Below, in pieces: positions 46,584 to 53,995 of a stretch of DNA of 64,000 bases. Every line of letters starts with the position of its first letter. The stretch's first letter is position 1. Under the pieces are notes generated by a model. That model made no database searches and was not told where the DNA came from. It worked only from the letters and a program-made list of their open reading frames with translations. The position numbers and the translations under genes were made by a program. The DNA is taken from positions 1,116,001-1,180,000 of the forward strand of contig NZ_VMSJ01000001.1 in NCBI RefSeq assembly GCF_007713705.1. Direction: 5' to 3'. Origin of the DNA: Salinicoccus cyprini (GTDB lineage Bacteria; Bacillota; Bacilli; Staphylococcales; Salinicoccaceae).

Positions 46584-47363
46584 ATGATAATAACCACAGG
46601 CGGAAGAAGCGATAGTCCTACAATTGAATATGCCGGGGAAATTGCCGCTTCATATGGTCACCCGTATATCGCGCGCAGGAAAAAGTCGATCAGCGCTCTG
46701 AAAGATGAATACCAGCAGGATATCACTGTCGTCAGCAGGAAAGGAATCTCTGTCATCCCCCTCGACAAGGAAACCGCGATGACATTTCATCCAAACATGG
46801 CCATGGTCCGCGCACGAAGACTCATGAACAGTGAAGAAGATCCCTTTATTTCAGCATTGGGACTCAAGACCGGCATGAAGCTGCTTGACTGTACAATGGG
46901 ACTAGCCTCAGACAGCATAATCGCAAGCCTTGTTGCAGGCAGCAGCGGCCAGGTCACTGCAGTGGAGGCTGACCCCCTGCTCCATATGATTGTCTCAGAA
47001 GGCCTCAGGACTTACGATGCAGGCAACCATGAAATGAATGAAGCGATGCGCAGAATCACCACCCTGCACAAAAATCATTTTTCCTATCTGGAGACACTTC
47101 CGGATAATGCCTACGACGTCGTCTACTTTGACCCAATGTTCGACGAAAGCATTGAAGCATCGGATGGTATCCAAAACATCCATCGGCAGGCGCATCATGG
47201 CGAACTGACACTGGATATCATCCATGAAGCAGTACGCGTCGCCCGACATCGTGTCGTAATGAAGGACCACTGGAAAAGCAGCCGGTTCAGCCAGTTGGGT
47301 TTCACCCAGCTGAAAAGAAAGACCAGCCTGTTCCACTACGGCTATTTGGATGTGTCCTCCTGA
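46584..47363 (+). CDS. RsmJ-like SAM-dependent methyltransferase
   Basis: 259 residues. The C-terminal domain has the SAM-binding LLDCTMGLASDSIIASLVAG (about 95-114), the acidic VTAVEADPL, and the catalytic-type motif VVYFDPMFDES (about 187-197), which resembles the DPMFP of RsmJ (16S rRNA m2G). The N-terminal about 80 residues (IITTGGRSDSPTIEYAGEIA) form a separate domain seen in Gram-positive homologues. rRNA as substrate is inference. TAAGGAG precedes the ATG. Confidence 0.8.
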   Translation: MIITTGGRSDSPTIEYAGEIAASYGHPYIARRKKSISALKDEYQQDITVVSRKGISVIPLDKETAMTFHPNMAMVRARRLMNSEEDPFISALGLKTGMKLLDCTMGLASDSIIASLVAGSSGQVTAVEADPLLHMIVSEGLRTYDAGNHEMNEAMRRITTLHKNHFSYLETLPDNAYDVVYFDPMFDESIEASDGIQNIHRQAHHGELTLDIIHEAVRVARHRVVMKDHWKSSRFSQLGFTQLKRKTSLFHYGYLDVSS

Positions 47364-47444
47364 TCCGCGCAAGGATGTTTAATTTTTATGATAGTGGGAA
47401 TTTGAAATATGTATGCGTTAAAATCTATATAGGAGTGATTACTC

Positions 47445-47771
47445 ATGGCACACGAACAGCACCAGCAACTACTCAGCACTTTGCATGAATGCATGGCAGC
47501 CTGCAACCACTGCTTCGACGCCTGCCTGAAGGAAGATGACGTTAAGATGATGGCGGAATGCATCCGTCTCGACAGAGAATGTGCAGACATATGCAATTAT
47601 CTCGAACAGGCAATCGCAAGAAACTCCCCATTCGTCAAAGAACTGGCTCACGTATGTGCGACCATCTGTGAAGCATGCGGTAAAGAATGTGAGAAGCATG
47701 ACCACGACCACTGCCAGAAATGCGCGGAAGCATGCTTCAAATGTGCAGAGGCTTGCAGAAACGTAGCATAA
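47445..47771 (+). CDS. Cytosolic four-helix copper-storage protein (Csp)
   Basis: 108 residues with 16 cysteines in CxxxC-type spacing along four predicted helices (HECMAACNHCFDAC; HVCATICEACGKEC; CQKCAEACFKCAEAC) and an HDHDH segment. This is the DUF326/Csp family that binds many Cu(I) ions inside the bundle. There is no signal peptide, so it is the cytosolic Csp3 type. TAGGAG lies upstream. No copper-responsive regulator is adjacent. Confidence 0.9.
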   Translation: MAHEQHQQLLSTLHECMAACNHCFDACLKEDDVKMMAECIRLDRECADICNYLEQAIARNSPFVKELAHVCATICEACGKECEKHDHDHCQKCAEACFKCAEACRNVA

Positions 47772-47857
47772 TATACTGATACAGACACAGGTGGGGATTG
47801 CAGACAATGCCCGCCTGTCTATTCTACATATACTTATGAATGCATTTCACTCATGAT

Positions 47858-47896
47858 AATAAAACGTTCACGTGCCATGCACATGAACGTTTTATT
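47858..47896. terminator. Bidirectional terminator after csp
   Basis: Stem AATAAAACGTTCA against TGAACGTTTTATT extended by GTGC/GCAC, with A and T runs, between convergent genes. Confidence 0.82.
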
Positions 47897-47917
47897 AATA
47901 TATCACCTTAGGAACCA

Positions 47918-48373
47918 TCAAAAATTATATCTATCCTGCTTTTCAGCAAAGTAGCTGTAGATGCGCTCGAGAGGAATCACATTCTGCCGAGTATCATAGA
48001 GTCTCGCTTCACGCCAGGGCTTCTCATGCCGAACAATGTATCCGAGATCTTCTTCGCTGAAATCCCCATACAAGGAAAGCACCTCTTCAAGGATATCCTC
48101 TACATCTTCATTGAATTCATAGTTATCAAAAGCATCAGACAATGCCGACTCATCATAGTCATTGAACCTTTCATAAACTTCGGGAATGGCAGGGCCGAAT
48201 TCCCATGCTTCGAAACTTTCATCGAACAGTTTATAGTCCAGCTCCTCTTCACTATCATTCAATATGGCCACCGTCCAGGCCTGGGAATAGTAGAGCAGCG
48301 TCTGCAGCTTGTTGTACGTCATTGTCTCTTTGGATAGAAACCAGTTGATAACATTAGCCAGTTTATCACTCAT
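47918..48373 (-). CDS. Panacea (DUF4065/SocA-like) domain protein
   Basis: 151 residues. KLANVINWFLSK..MTYNKLQTLLYYSQAWTVAI (about 4-38) and FEAWEFGPAIPEVYERF (about 55-71) are the DUF4065/Panacea signature, found in SocA and in antitoxins of diverse systems. No toxin gene is adjacent: the neighbours are csp and tRNA genes, so it seems solitary. AGGAGGAATTTCAT precedes the chosen ATG; an 8-residue extension is not supported. The 240 bases upstream hold only a tRNA operon terminator. Confidence 0.85.
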   Translation of the reverse strand: MSDKLANVINWFLSKETMTYNKLQTLLYYSQAWTVAILNDSEEELDYKLFDESFEAWEFGPAIPEVYERFNDYDESALSDAFDNYEFNEDVEDILEEVLSLYGDFSEEDLGYIVRHEKPWREARLYDTRQNVIPLERIYSYFAEKQDRYNF

Positions 48374-48555
48374 ATGAAATTCCTCCTGTTTTATCACTCA
48401 AAATCTGTATTAGAAATTTTGATAGTTGCCCCTCTCATCGTCTGCGTGTTCGATTTTATCACAAGGACCATCGATTAGTTAAAAGTACCAGATATGATGC
48501 ACTTTCGACAACTGAAAACTGTAGCGACCGTCAAAAATGAAAAATTTGCAGCATG

Positions 48556-48588
48556 AAAAAACCCCGTCAAATCATCATTTGACGGGGT
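48556..48588 (-). terminator. Terminator of the eight-gene tRNA operon
   Basis: 12-bp stem ACCCCGTCAAAT with its complement and loop CATC. On the minus strand it is followed by a run of T. Confidence 0.88.
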
Positions 48589-48614
48589 CTCTCATATTCA
48601 AGCTATTCAAGTAG

Positions 48615-48702
48615 CGGACAGTGAGGGATTCGAACCCTCGATACGGGGTTGCCGTATACACGCGTTCCAGGCGTGCGCCTTAAGCCGCTCGGCCAACTGT
48701 CC
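48615..48702 (-). tRNA. tRNA-Ser(GGA)
   Basis: 88 nt, class II with a long variable arm. The anticodon stem CACGC/GCGTG holds the loop CTGGAAC, anticodon GGA. The 3' CCA is not encoded. Last gene of the operon. Confidence 0.95.
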
Positions 48703-48742
48703 TTGATTGAAAACAGAAGTGAGCTGGCTCACTTCTGAAGTA

Positions 48743-48814
48743 TGACCCGTACGGGATTCGAACCCGTGTTACCGCCGTGAAAGGGCGGTGTCTTAACCAC
48801 TTGACCAACGGGCC
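48743..48814 (-). tRNA. tRNA-Glu(TTC)
   Basis: 72 nt. The anticodon loop CTTTCAC sits on a CCGCC/GGCGG stem, anticodon TTC. CCA is not encoded. Confidence 0.95.
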
Positions 48815-48895
48815 ATGGCTCCACAGGTAGGATTCGAACCTACGACCGATCGGTTAACAGCCGATAGCTCTACCACTGAGCTACTGTGGAACAAT
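48813..48895. repeat. 83-bp direct repeat, copy 1 (contains tRNA-Asn)
   Basis: Identical to 53832-53914. It begins CCATGGCTCCACAG and ends GTGGAACAAT, so identity runs a few bases past the tRNA on each side, then stops. Confidence 0.9.
48816..48890 (-). tRNA. tRNA-Asn(GTT), copy 1
   Basis: 75 nt with encoded CCA. Anticodon loop CTGTTAA. The gene and short flanks are identical to the copy at 53835, together forming an 83-bp direct repeat. Confidence 0.95.
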
Positions 48896-48900
48896 ATGAT

Positions 48901-48974
48901 TGGAGCGGGTGATCGGAATCGAACCGACGACATCAGCTTGGAAGGCTGAGGTTATACCATTTAACTACACCCGC
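48901..48974 (-). tRNA. tRNA-Gly(TCC)
   Basis: 74 nt with encoded CCA. Anticodon stem CAGC/GCTG, loop holding TCC. Confidence 0.95.
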
Positions 48975-48982
48975 ATTTAATA

Positions 48983-49059
48983 TGGGGCGGCTGATGGGGT
49001 TCGAACCCACGCATGCCGGAACCACAATCCGGTGTGTTAACCACTTCACCACAACCGCC
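48983..49059 (-). tRNA. tRNA-His(GTG)
   Basis: 77 nt with encoded CCA. The extra 5' G(-1) pairs with C73, the histidine identity element. Anticodon loop TTGTGGT. Confidence 0.95.
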
Positions 49060-49078
49060 ATAATAAATGGATGAATAA

Positions 49079-49151
49079 TGGTTCAGGACGGAATCGAACC
49101 GCCGACACTGTGAGCTTCAATCACATGCTCTACCGACTGAGCTACTGAACC
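49079..49151 (-). tRNA. tRNA-Phe(GAA)
   Basis: 73 nt. Anticodon stem TGTGA/TCACA with loop TTGAAGC, anticodon GAA. CCA is not encoded. Confidence 0.95.
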
Positions 49152-49179
49152 TTGATTATAGATATGTAATAATTAAAAA

Positions 49180-49255
49180 TGGCGGTCCCGACGGGAATCG
49201 AACCCGCGATCTCCTGCGTGACAGGCAGGCATGTTAACCGCTACACCACGGGACC
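49180..49255 (-). tRNA. tRNA-Asp(GTC)
   Basis: 76 nt with encoded CCA. Anticodon stem CCTGC/GCAGG and loop CTGTCAC, anticodon GTC. Confidence 0.95.
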
Positions 49256-49268
49256 TTATGTAAAAAAA

Positions 49269-49342
49269 TTGCGGGAGGTGGATTTGAACCACCGACCTCC
49301 GGGTTATGAGCCCGACGAGCTTCCAGACTGCTCTATCCCGCG
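49269..49342 (-). tRNA. Initiator tRNA-fMet(CAT)
   Basis: 74 nt. The 5' end CGCGGG with an unpaired C1/A72 and the GGG/CCC pairs of the anticodon stem around CTCATAA are initiator hallmarks. First gene of the eight-tRNA operon. Confidence 0.95.
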
Positions 49343-49378
49343 CTAATGTTATTACGTCTGTTTCAACGCCTGATATAT

Positions 49379-49407
49379 ATATTATACTTTTCAGCATACA
49401 TTTTCAA
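49379..49407 (-). promoter_or_regulatory. Promoter of the eight-gene tRNA operon
   Basis: On the minus strand TTGAAA (49402-49407) and TAATAT (49379-49384) have a 17-base spacer, about 37 bases before tRNA-fMet. Confidence 0.6.
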
Positions 49408-49521
49408 GCGCTTTTGTTAATTTTGTTACGTAAAATTTACACTTTCATTAATTCGACTGTTTTTAAGTATACTTCTTCCATTTGGGGTAAAGGAGACAAA
49501 CGACTCAAGGAGGATTACTTA

Positions 49522-51063
49522 ATGAGCGAATTCAAGCATGATAATATTTCCATATGGTCCGATACTGCAGAATTGCCTTCCTACCCAAAACTTGAAAACG
49601 ATATTGAAACCGAGGTCCTTGTCGTCGGTGCCGGCATCACCGGGCTGATGAATGCCTACCAGCTCGCCATGAAAGGCTATAAGGTCACTGTGATTGATAC
49701 GGATTACATTCTTGGCGGCACAACTGCCAATACGACAGCACGCATCATGGCCCAGCAGGGAATGCTCTACAGCCAGCTCATCAAACAGAAGGATAAGGAG
49801 ACGGCACGTCTGTACTATGATTCCCAGATGGAGGCCATTGCTGAAATGGAGGCCATCGGCAGGAAGCACAATATAGACGGCGATTTCAGAAGAGTCGATG
49901 GTGTCATGTATGTCGAGGAAGATGCATCCGTCAGCGAACTTGAAAAGGAAGCTGAGGCTTATAAGGAACTGGGCATCGATGGGACTCTACTGAAAAAGGA
50001 ACTGGATCTCCCTTTTGAAACGGCAGCTGAACTCATCATGCGCAACCAGGCGGAGTTCCACCCTCTCAAGTATCTGAAGGGCATTCTTGAAGTACTCGCA
50101 GAAAAAGACGTCAGCATATATGAACATACTCGTGGGAAATCTCTCGATGGCGATACTCTGGCAACGAATGATGGGAACAGCATACATTTCAGGCATCTGA
50201 TCATCGCTACACACTTTCCATTCCTCGACTACCAGGGTTTCTATTTCAACAGCTTCAAGATCAACCGCTCCTATGGTCTGGTTGTCACTACCTCCACGCC
50301 GCCACCTGAAAATGTGTCTCTTGGTGGTCAGGATGGACCGAGCCTGACGACAAGGCATATAATGGGCGCAGACAATGAACTGCCTACCCTGCTTTTCGGT
50401 GGCATGGGGCACATGTCCTACATGGAAAAGGACATGGTCGACCAGCTTGAAAAACTGAGACTCTATGCCGATCAGAAGACGACCAATCATGAACGCCTCT
50501 ATGCATACAGGGCCCAGGATCTTATGACAGTCGACTCGATGCCCTATATCGGCTATTTTGATACGGATCGTGATAATGTATTTGTTGCAGCGGGATTCAA
50601 TAAATACGGTATGACAAATGGCGTGCTCTCCTCCATGATCATCTCGGATCTGATTGAAGGGAAGGACAACCGCTATCATGAAATGCTGAGCCCCCATAGG
50701 AGCAAGGGTCTACTCCATCAGCTTAAAGACCAGGGAACGACACCGCTTGAGAGCATGGGTGTCGAGGCGAAGAATATGCTGAAGAGCTACCCGAGTATGG
50801 ATGAGGTCGATCTGTCAGCCGGCGAAGGTGCAGTCGTCAGGGATGGTATGATGAAGAAAGGCCTTTATAAGGATGAGGACAGCAATGAATACTATGTCGT
50901 CGACAACCGCTGTACACACATGGGCTGCAGCCTCAGCTGGAACCAGTCCGATAGAACTTGGGACTGCCCATGCCACGGCTCACGCTTCAACTTCAAAGGA
51001 AACGTAATAGAAGGTCCAGCGACTACCGATCTTGATGTCGAAGTCAAAAGGACTAATGACTAG
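49522..51063 (+). CDS. FAD-dependent oxidoreductase with C-terminal Rieske domain (YhfW-like)
   Basis: 513 residues. The N-terminal DAO-type Rossmann motif VLVVGAGITGLMNAYQLA (about 32-49) and TTANTTARI belong to a glycine-oxidase-like domain. The C-terminal about 90 residues form a Rieske 2Fe-2S domain with ligands in CTHMGC (about 459-464) and CPCHGSRF (about 478-485). The fusion matches Bacillus YhfW; the substrate is unknown. The start follows CAAGGAGGATTACTTA; longer frames run into tRNA genes. Ends in a strong terminator. Confidence 0.92.
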   Translation: MSEFKHDNISIWSDTAELPSYPKLENDIETEVLVVGAGITGLMNAYQLAMKGYKVTVIDTDYILGGTTANTTARIMAQQGMLYSQLIKQKDKETARLYYDSQMEAIAEMEAIGRKHNIDGDFRRVDGVMYVEEDASVSELEKEAEAYKELGIDGTLLKKELDLPFETAAELIMRNQAEFHPLKYLKGILEVLAEKDVSIYEHTRGKSLDGDTLATNDGNSIHFRHLIIATHFPFLDYQGFYFNSFKINRSYGLVVTTSTPPPENVSLGGQDGPSLTTRHIMGADNELPTLLFGGMGHMSYMEKDMVDQLEKLRLYADQKTTNHERLYAYRAQDLMTVDSMPYIGYFDTDRDNVFVAAGFNKYGMTNGVLSSMIISDLIEGKDNRYHEMLSPHRSKGLLHQLKDQGTTPLESMGVEAKNMLKSYPSMDEVDLSAGEGAVVRDGMMKKGLYKDEDSNEYYVVDNRCTHMGCSLSWNQSDRTWDCPCHGSRFNFKGNVIEGPATTDLDVEVKRTND

Positions 51064-51125
51064 TTTTCCCGACCAATGGTAATATATAATGTGGAGAAAC
51101 CCTCTACCGTTATCCAAGGCAAATA

Positions 51126-51164
51126 GATAGGGGGTGGAATCTTCCAAAGATTCCACCCCCTATC
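51126..51164. terminator. Bidirectional terminator after the Rieske oxidoreductase
   Basis: 18-bp perfect stem GATAGGGGGTGGAATCTT with its complement around CCA, between convergent genes. Confidence 0.85.
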
Positions 51165-51210
51165 ACTTTATTTATAAGCAAAGGAAACCTGTCCTGCGAC
51201 AGTCTGCCAC

Positions 51211-51525
51211 CTAGTCGATCTGGACCCATTCCTCTGCCCATTTTTCAATGTCTCTTAATACCGGCTCGAGAGAACGTCCCCTCTCCGTAAGAGAATACTC
51301 TATAACTACAGGCGTCTCAGGATAGACATCCCTTTTTATAAGACCTTCCTGCTCCATATCTTTAAGTCTATCGGAGAGTACTTTGCCGCTTATTCCAATT
51401 GCAGCCTGTATTTCACCGAAACGCTGAGGTGCTTCGAGCATCTGATAGATGACCAGGGCCGTCCATCTCTGACTCAGCATTGTTACAGCTTTTTCAAACT
51501 TTGGACAAAGAATTGATTGTTTCAT
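51211..51525 (-). CDS. HxlR-family regulator (YodB/CatR-like)
   Basis: 104 residues, winged helix. CPKFEKAVTMLSQRWTALVIYQ (7-28) carries the conserved N-terminal Cys7 used by YodB, CatR and HypR to sense quinones and electrophiles. RFGEIQAAIGISGKVLSDRLKDME is the recognition helix region. It is divergent from a CatE-like gene, matching the Bacillus YodB/CatR control of catDE, so redox-controlled repression of that gene is inferred. Confidence 0.88.
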   Translation of the reverse strand: MKQSILCPKFEKAVTMLSQRWTALVIYQMLEAPQRFGEIQAAIGISGKVLSDRLKDMEQEGLIKRDVYPETPVVIEYSLTERGRSLEPVLRDIEKWAEEWVQID

Positions 51526-51605
51526 AATATCACATCCTTACGTGCACATTATATCATATACACTACTATACATAAAGATACTTTTTTACTTTACATATAG
51601 TTATT

Positions 51606-51618
51606 ACTATTATATAGT
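51606..51618. promoter_or_regulatory. Candidate operator between the HxlR regulator and catE-like gene
   Basis: ACTAT-TAT-ATAGT inverted repeat in the 126-base divergent region, about 34 bases before the dioxygenase start. The whole gap is AT-rich, so this could occur by chance. Confidence 0.3.
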
Positions 51619-51651
51619 TTGTTACACTAAGTTATTACCAAGGAGGAACAC

Positions 51652-52503
51652 ATGAATTTCCATACACCACCCTTAACATACGTTTCCCACGTAAAAATAA
51701 ATGTGTCGGATATGCAGGCTGCACTCAACTTCTATACCGGCCTGCTCGGCTTTTCCATACTCGAGCAGAACGGCAATGAAGTGCATCTGACAGCAGATGG
51801 GAAAACCAGCTTCCTGTCGCTCACTGTGCCGGAGCATCCCATTGAAAAGAAGAAGACGACAGGTCTGTATCATTTTGCCATTCTCCTTCAGAACAGGTCG
51901 GAGCTTGCTGCATTGCTTGTCCACCTTCTGCAGAATGATCTGGAAGTCGGAGCAGCTGATCATAATGTAAGCGAAGCCATCTACGTCGATGATCCCGATG
52001 GCAACGGCATAGAATTCTATTGTGACCGTTCTCCCGACCAATGGACTTGGGCGCGAAACCATGTTGTCATGACAACGGATCCACTCAACTTTGAAGATAT
52101 GGCAACAACCATGGCGCCAGGACAGAAATGGGAAAAGATGCCCGAATCAGCGATCATGGGACATCTGCACCTCCATGTTTCCAGTCTTGCACCCGCAACA
52201 AACTTCTATACAGAATGTCTCGGACTATCAGTCGTCAGCCACATACATGGCAAGGCCGTTTTCATGTCTACAGGGAAATATCATCACCATATCGCCATCA
52301 ACGTATGGAACGGCACCGATGCTCCACAGCCTGAGCCAGGAAGTGTCGGCCTGGATACTTTCACTTTGTCCTACCCGGACCAGGACGCACTCGATGCGGC
52401 TGTCGAACGCCTCAGAAAAATGAAGTATGAAGTCTCTACAGCAGACCAGATGGTCACCTCGATCGATCCTTCAGGCAACCGGGTGATCATGGCTGTCAGC
52501 TGA
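51652..52503 (+). CDS. catE: CatE-like catechol 2,3-dioxygenase (two VOC domains)
   Basis: 283 residues with two vicinal-oxygen-chelate modules: SHVKINVSDMQAALNFYTGLLGF (about 11-33) and MGHLHLHVSSLAPATNFYTECLGL (about 169-192). Metal ligands are probably His in HLHLHV, His in KYHHHIAINVW (about 223-233) and Glu in the first module end GIEFYCD. Bacillus CatE opens catechol rings and protects against quinones. The divergent HxlR gene supports this. AAGGAGGAACAC precedes the ATG. Confidence 0.85.
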   Translation: MNFHTPPLTYVSHVKINVSDMQAALNFYTGLLGFSILEQNGNEVHLTADGKTSFLSLTVPEHPIEKKKTTGLYHFAILLQNRSELAALLVHLLQNDLEVGAADHNVSEAIYVDDPDGNGIEFYCDRSPDQWTWARNHVVMTTDPLNFEDMATTMAPGQKWEKMPESAIMGHLHLHVSSLAPATNFYTECLGLSVVSHIHGKAVFMSTGKYHHHIAINVWNGTDAPQPEPGSVGLDTFTLSYPDQDALDAAVERLRKMKYEVSTADQMVTSIDPSGNRVIMAVS

Positions 52504-52523
52504 ATGGATATATGACAAACGGC

Positions 52524-52553
52524 AACCCTGCAAACTCATATTGCAGGGTTTTT
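52524..52553 (+). terminator. Terminator of the catE-like gene
   Basis: 10-bp stem AACCCTGCAA/TTGCAGGGTT with loop ACTCATA, then TTT. Confidence 0.82.
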
Positions 52554-52611
52554 AGTTTGATTTTTTATTTGCAGGGAATAACTACCTAACTATAAATGGA
52601 GGTCATTACCT

Positions 52612-53094
52612 ATGTATAAAAATCAATATAAACCATTTAAAACTGTAAAAGATGCCAAAGTCTACCTTGAAAACTACATCGACTTGAAAAACTATACTGT
52701 CATCTCCAGAACTGACCTGTCGGAACTTAAAGACAACTTCTCAGGCATCAACATCATTGATCAGAATTCCGATAACCCCGATCGTGATATAGACCAGCTT
52801 GATTTTGACGAAGGCAGCAGAAACGATCTCATGAACCACTACGAAAATGGAGAAATCATCGTTTTTGAAGGACTTAACATTGAAGATACGGACTCTCCTG
52901 AAATGGATGCTGTAGGAGAAAAGTATATCAACGTCGTCCCTAGAGACGAGTATGACACTGAAGTGATTGATGTGAACAGTGGTGTCAGGACAATGGTGGA
53001 AGTGGAAGATAATAACCCGGATATGATAACAGAAGACGAAGAGGAGTATTTCAAGAAGCATGATGATGAAGAGGAACAGTTCATCAACAGATAG
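52612..53094 (+). CDS. Hypothetical acidic protein
   Basis: 160 residues, not recognised. Strongly acidic, especially the C-terminal 40 residues (NNPDMITEDEEEYFKKHDDEEEQ). The first 60 residues look like a small alpha/beta unit (YKPFKTVKDAKVYLENYIDLKNYTV). There is no signal peptide or membrane helix, so it is likely cytosolic. GGAGGTCATTACCT precedes the ATG, and a hairpin terminator follows. The stand-alone position and acidic composition resemble stress proteins, but no function is claimed. Confidence 0.75.
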   Translation: MYKNQYKPFKTVKDAKVYLENYIDLKNYTVISRTDLSELKDNFSGINIIDQNSDNPDRDIDQLDFDEGSRNDLMNHYENGEIIVFEGLNIEDTDSPEMDAVGEKYINVVPRDEYDTEVIDVNSGVRTMVEVEDNNPDMITEDEEEYFKKHDDEEEQFINR

Positions 53095-53125
53095 TAAATC
53101 AAATCCATAGATTATCACAATGCGA

Positions 53126-53149
53126 TGGCGGTGCTTCTTGGCACCGTCA
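53126..53149 (+). terminator. Terminator of the acidic hypothetical gene
   Basis: 9-bp stem TGGCGGTGC/GCACCGTCA (one G-U pair), loop TTCTTG, followed by TTTCTG. Confidence 0.6.
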
Positions 53150-53219
53150 TTTCTGTATTTGCAGCATCATAACATTATTGATTTCAAACTTGCCCGAATT
53201 TAAGTATACTCGGCAACTC

Positions 53220-53398
53220 GGACATGCTATAATGGATCGAATGCATCTGATGCATCAAAACAGATGTGAAGATTATAGAAAGAACACATCTGATTCTAGT
53301 TTCTGCAGTTGTTTCTAGGCAGCAATCTAATTATAAGGTTCGATATGACCCTTTGCCTTTGCAATCCCGCTACACCCCATACATAGGGAGATGGAATA
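53220..53398 (+). promoter_or_regulatory. Promoter and long structured leader
   Basis: A TATAAT box (near 53232) is followed by about 160 untranslated bases before a small gene. The leader contains the palindrome TGATGCATCA and an 8-bp inverted repeat CAGATGTG/CACATCTG separated by 16 bases (about 53262-53293). No known riboswitch consensus was recognised. It may be a cis-regulatory RNA or a small RNA. Confidence 0.35.
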
Positions 53399-53399
53399 T

Positions 53400-53666
53400 T
53401 TGAAAGAAAAGATGAGTAAGCATATAGATAATACTGAAAAGAGCTACTTTGTGGAAGAATATGATTCCATCGAAGAACTCCTCAGTGAAAGAGGCATCTG
53501 CATGGAGGAATTCCTGCGCATGATTGATGATCCGGACCATAAGGTCATCTCCGGAGTGCCTGTCGTTGCATATGAAAACCTTGAAAATCCGGTTTTCAAA
53601 GTCGGTTATCTGGAAGATGGCATGACACCACTGGATATACTCGAAAAACTTAAAAGTTGTTCCTGA
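53400..53666 (+). CDS. Small hypothetical protein
   Basis: About 88 residues, not recognised. It is soluble and acidic, with segments YDSIEELLSERGICMEEFLRMIDD and VPVVAYENLENPVFKVGYL. Start uncertain: AGGGAG lies 9 bases before an in-frame TTG at 53400, while an ATG at 53391 is inside the ribosome site and another ATG lies at 53412. The terminator downstream supports a real transcript. It sits between two tRNA operons. Confidence 0.65.
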   Translation: MKEKMSKHIDNTEKSYFVEEYDSIEELLSERGICMEEFLRMIDDPDHKVISGVPVVAYENLENPVFKVGYLEDGMTPLDILEKLKSCS

Positions 53667-53671
53667 TATAT

Positions 53672-53696
53672 GAGCGCTCATGGCGCTCTTTTTTTG
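53672..53696 (+). terminator. Terminator of the small hypothetical gene
   Basis: GAGCGC/GCGCTC stem with loop TCATG, then eight T. Confidence 0.82.
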
Positions 53697-53707
53697 TAGC
53701 CAAAAAA

Positions 53708-53739
53708 CAAAAAACCCTGCAACCACGGGGGTTACAGGG
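53708..53739 (-). terminator. Terminator of the tRNA-Asn/tRNA-Ser operon
   Basis: On the minus strand CCCTGTAACC pairs with GGTTGCAGGG (one G-U), loop CCCGT, then TTTTTTG and further T. Confidence 0.82.
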
Positions 53740-53746
53740 AATGTAG

Positions 53747-53833
53747 CGGAGATGGAGGGATTTGAACCCTCGCGCCGCAGAACGACCTACACCCTTAGCA
53801 GGGGCGCCTCTTCAGCCACTTGAGTACATCTCC
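53747..53833 (-). tRNA. tRNA-Ser(GCT)
   Basis: 87 nt, class II with a long variable arm. The anticodon stem CGCCC/GGGTG holds the loop CTGCTAA, anticodon GCT. CCA is not encoded. Confidence 0.94.
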
Positions 53834-53914
53834 ATGGCTCCACAGGTAGGATTCGAACCTACGACCGATCGGTTAACAGCCGATAGCTCTACCACTGAGC
53901 TACTGTGGAACAAT
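53832..53914. repeat. 83-bp direct repeat, copy 2 (contains tRNA-Asn)
   Basis: Identical to 48813-48895. The two copies are in the same orientation, 5.0 kb apart. Confidence 0.9.
53835..53909 (-). tRNA. tRNA-Asn(GTT), copy 2
   Basis: 75 nt with encoded CCA. Identical in sequence to the copy at 48816-48890, including six to seven flanking bases on each side. It is the first gene of a two-gene operon with tRNA-Ser(GCT). Confidence 0.95.
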
Positions 53915-53939
53915 GTTATTTTTCAATCGAACATTTACA

Positions 53940-53967
53940 ATTATAACAATTCCACACGTTTTTTCAA
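53940..53967 (-). promoter_or_regulatory. Promoter of the tRNA-Asn/tRNA-Ser operon
   Basis: On the minus strand TTGAAA (53962-53967) and TATAAT (53940-53945) with a 16-base spacer, about 30 bases before tRNA-Asn. Confidence 0.65.
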
Positions 53968-53995
53968 CCGTTATTTAACATGTTTTAATTTAAAT

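Noticed and set aside
49400-49416. cre-like TTCAAGCGCTTTTG near the tRNA promoter
   Set aside because: Fails four positions of the cre consensus and lies over tRNA promoter elements.
48813-53914. Integrated element with att sites at the tRNA-Asn repeats
   Set aside because: No integrase or excisionase between the repeats and the repeat covers the whole tRNA plus flanks; kept only as a possible recombination or duplication site.
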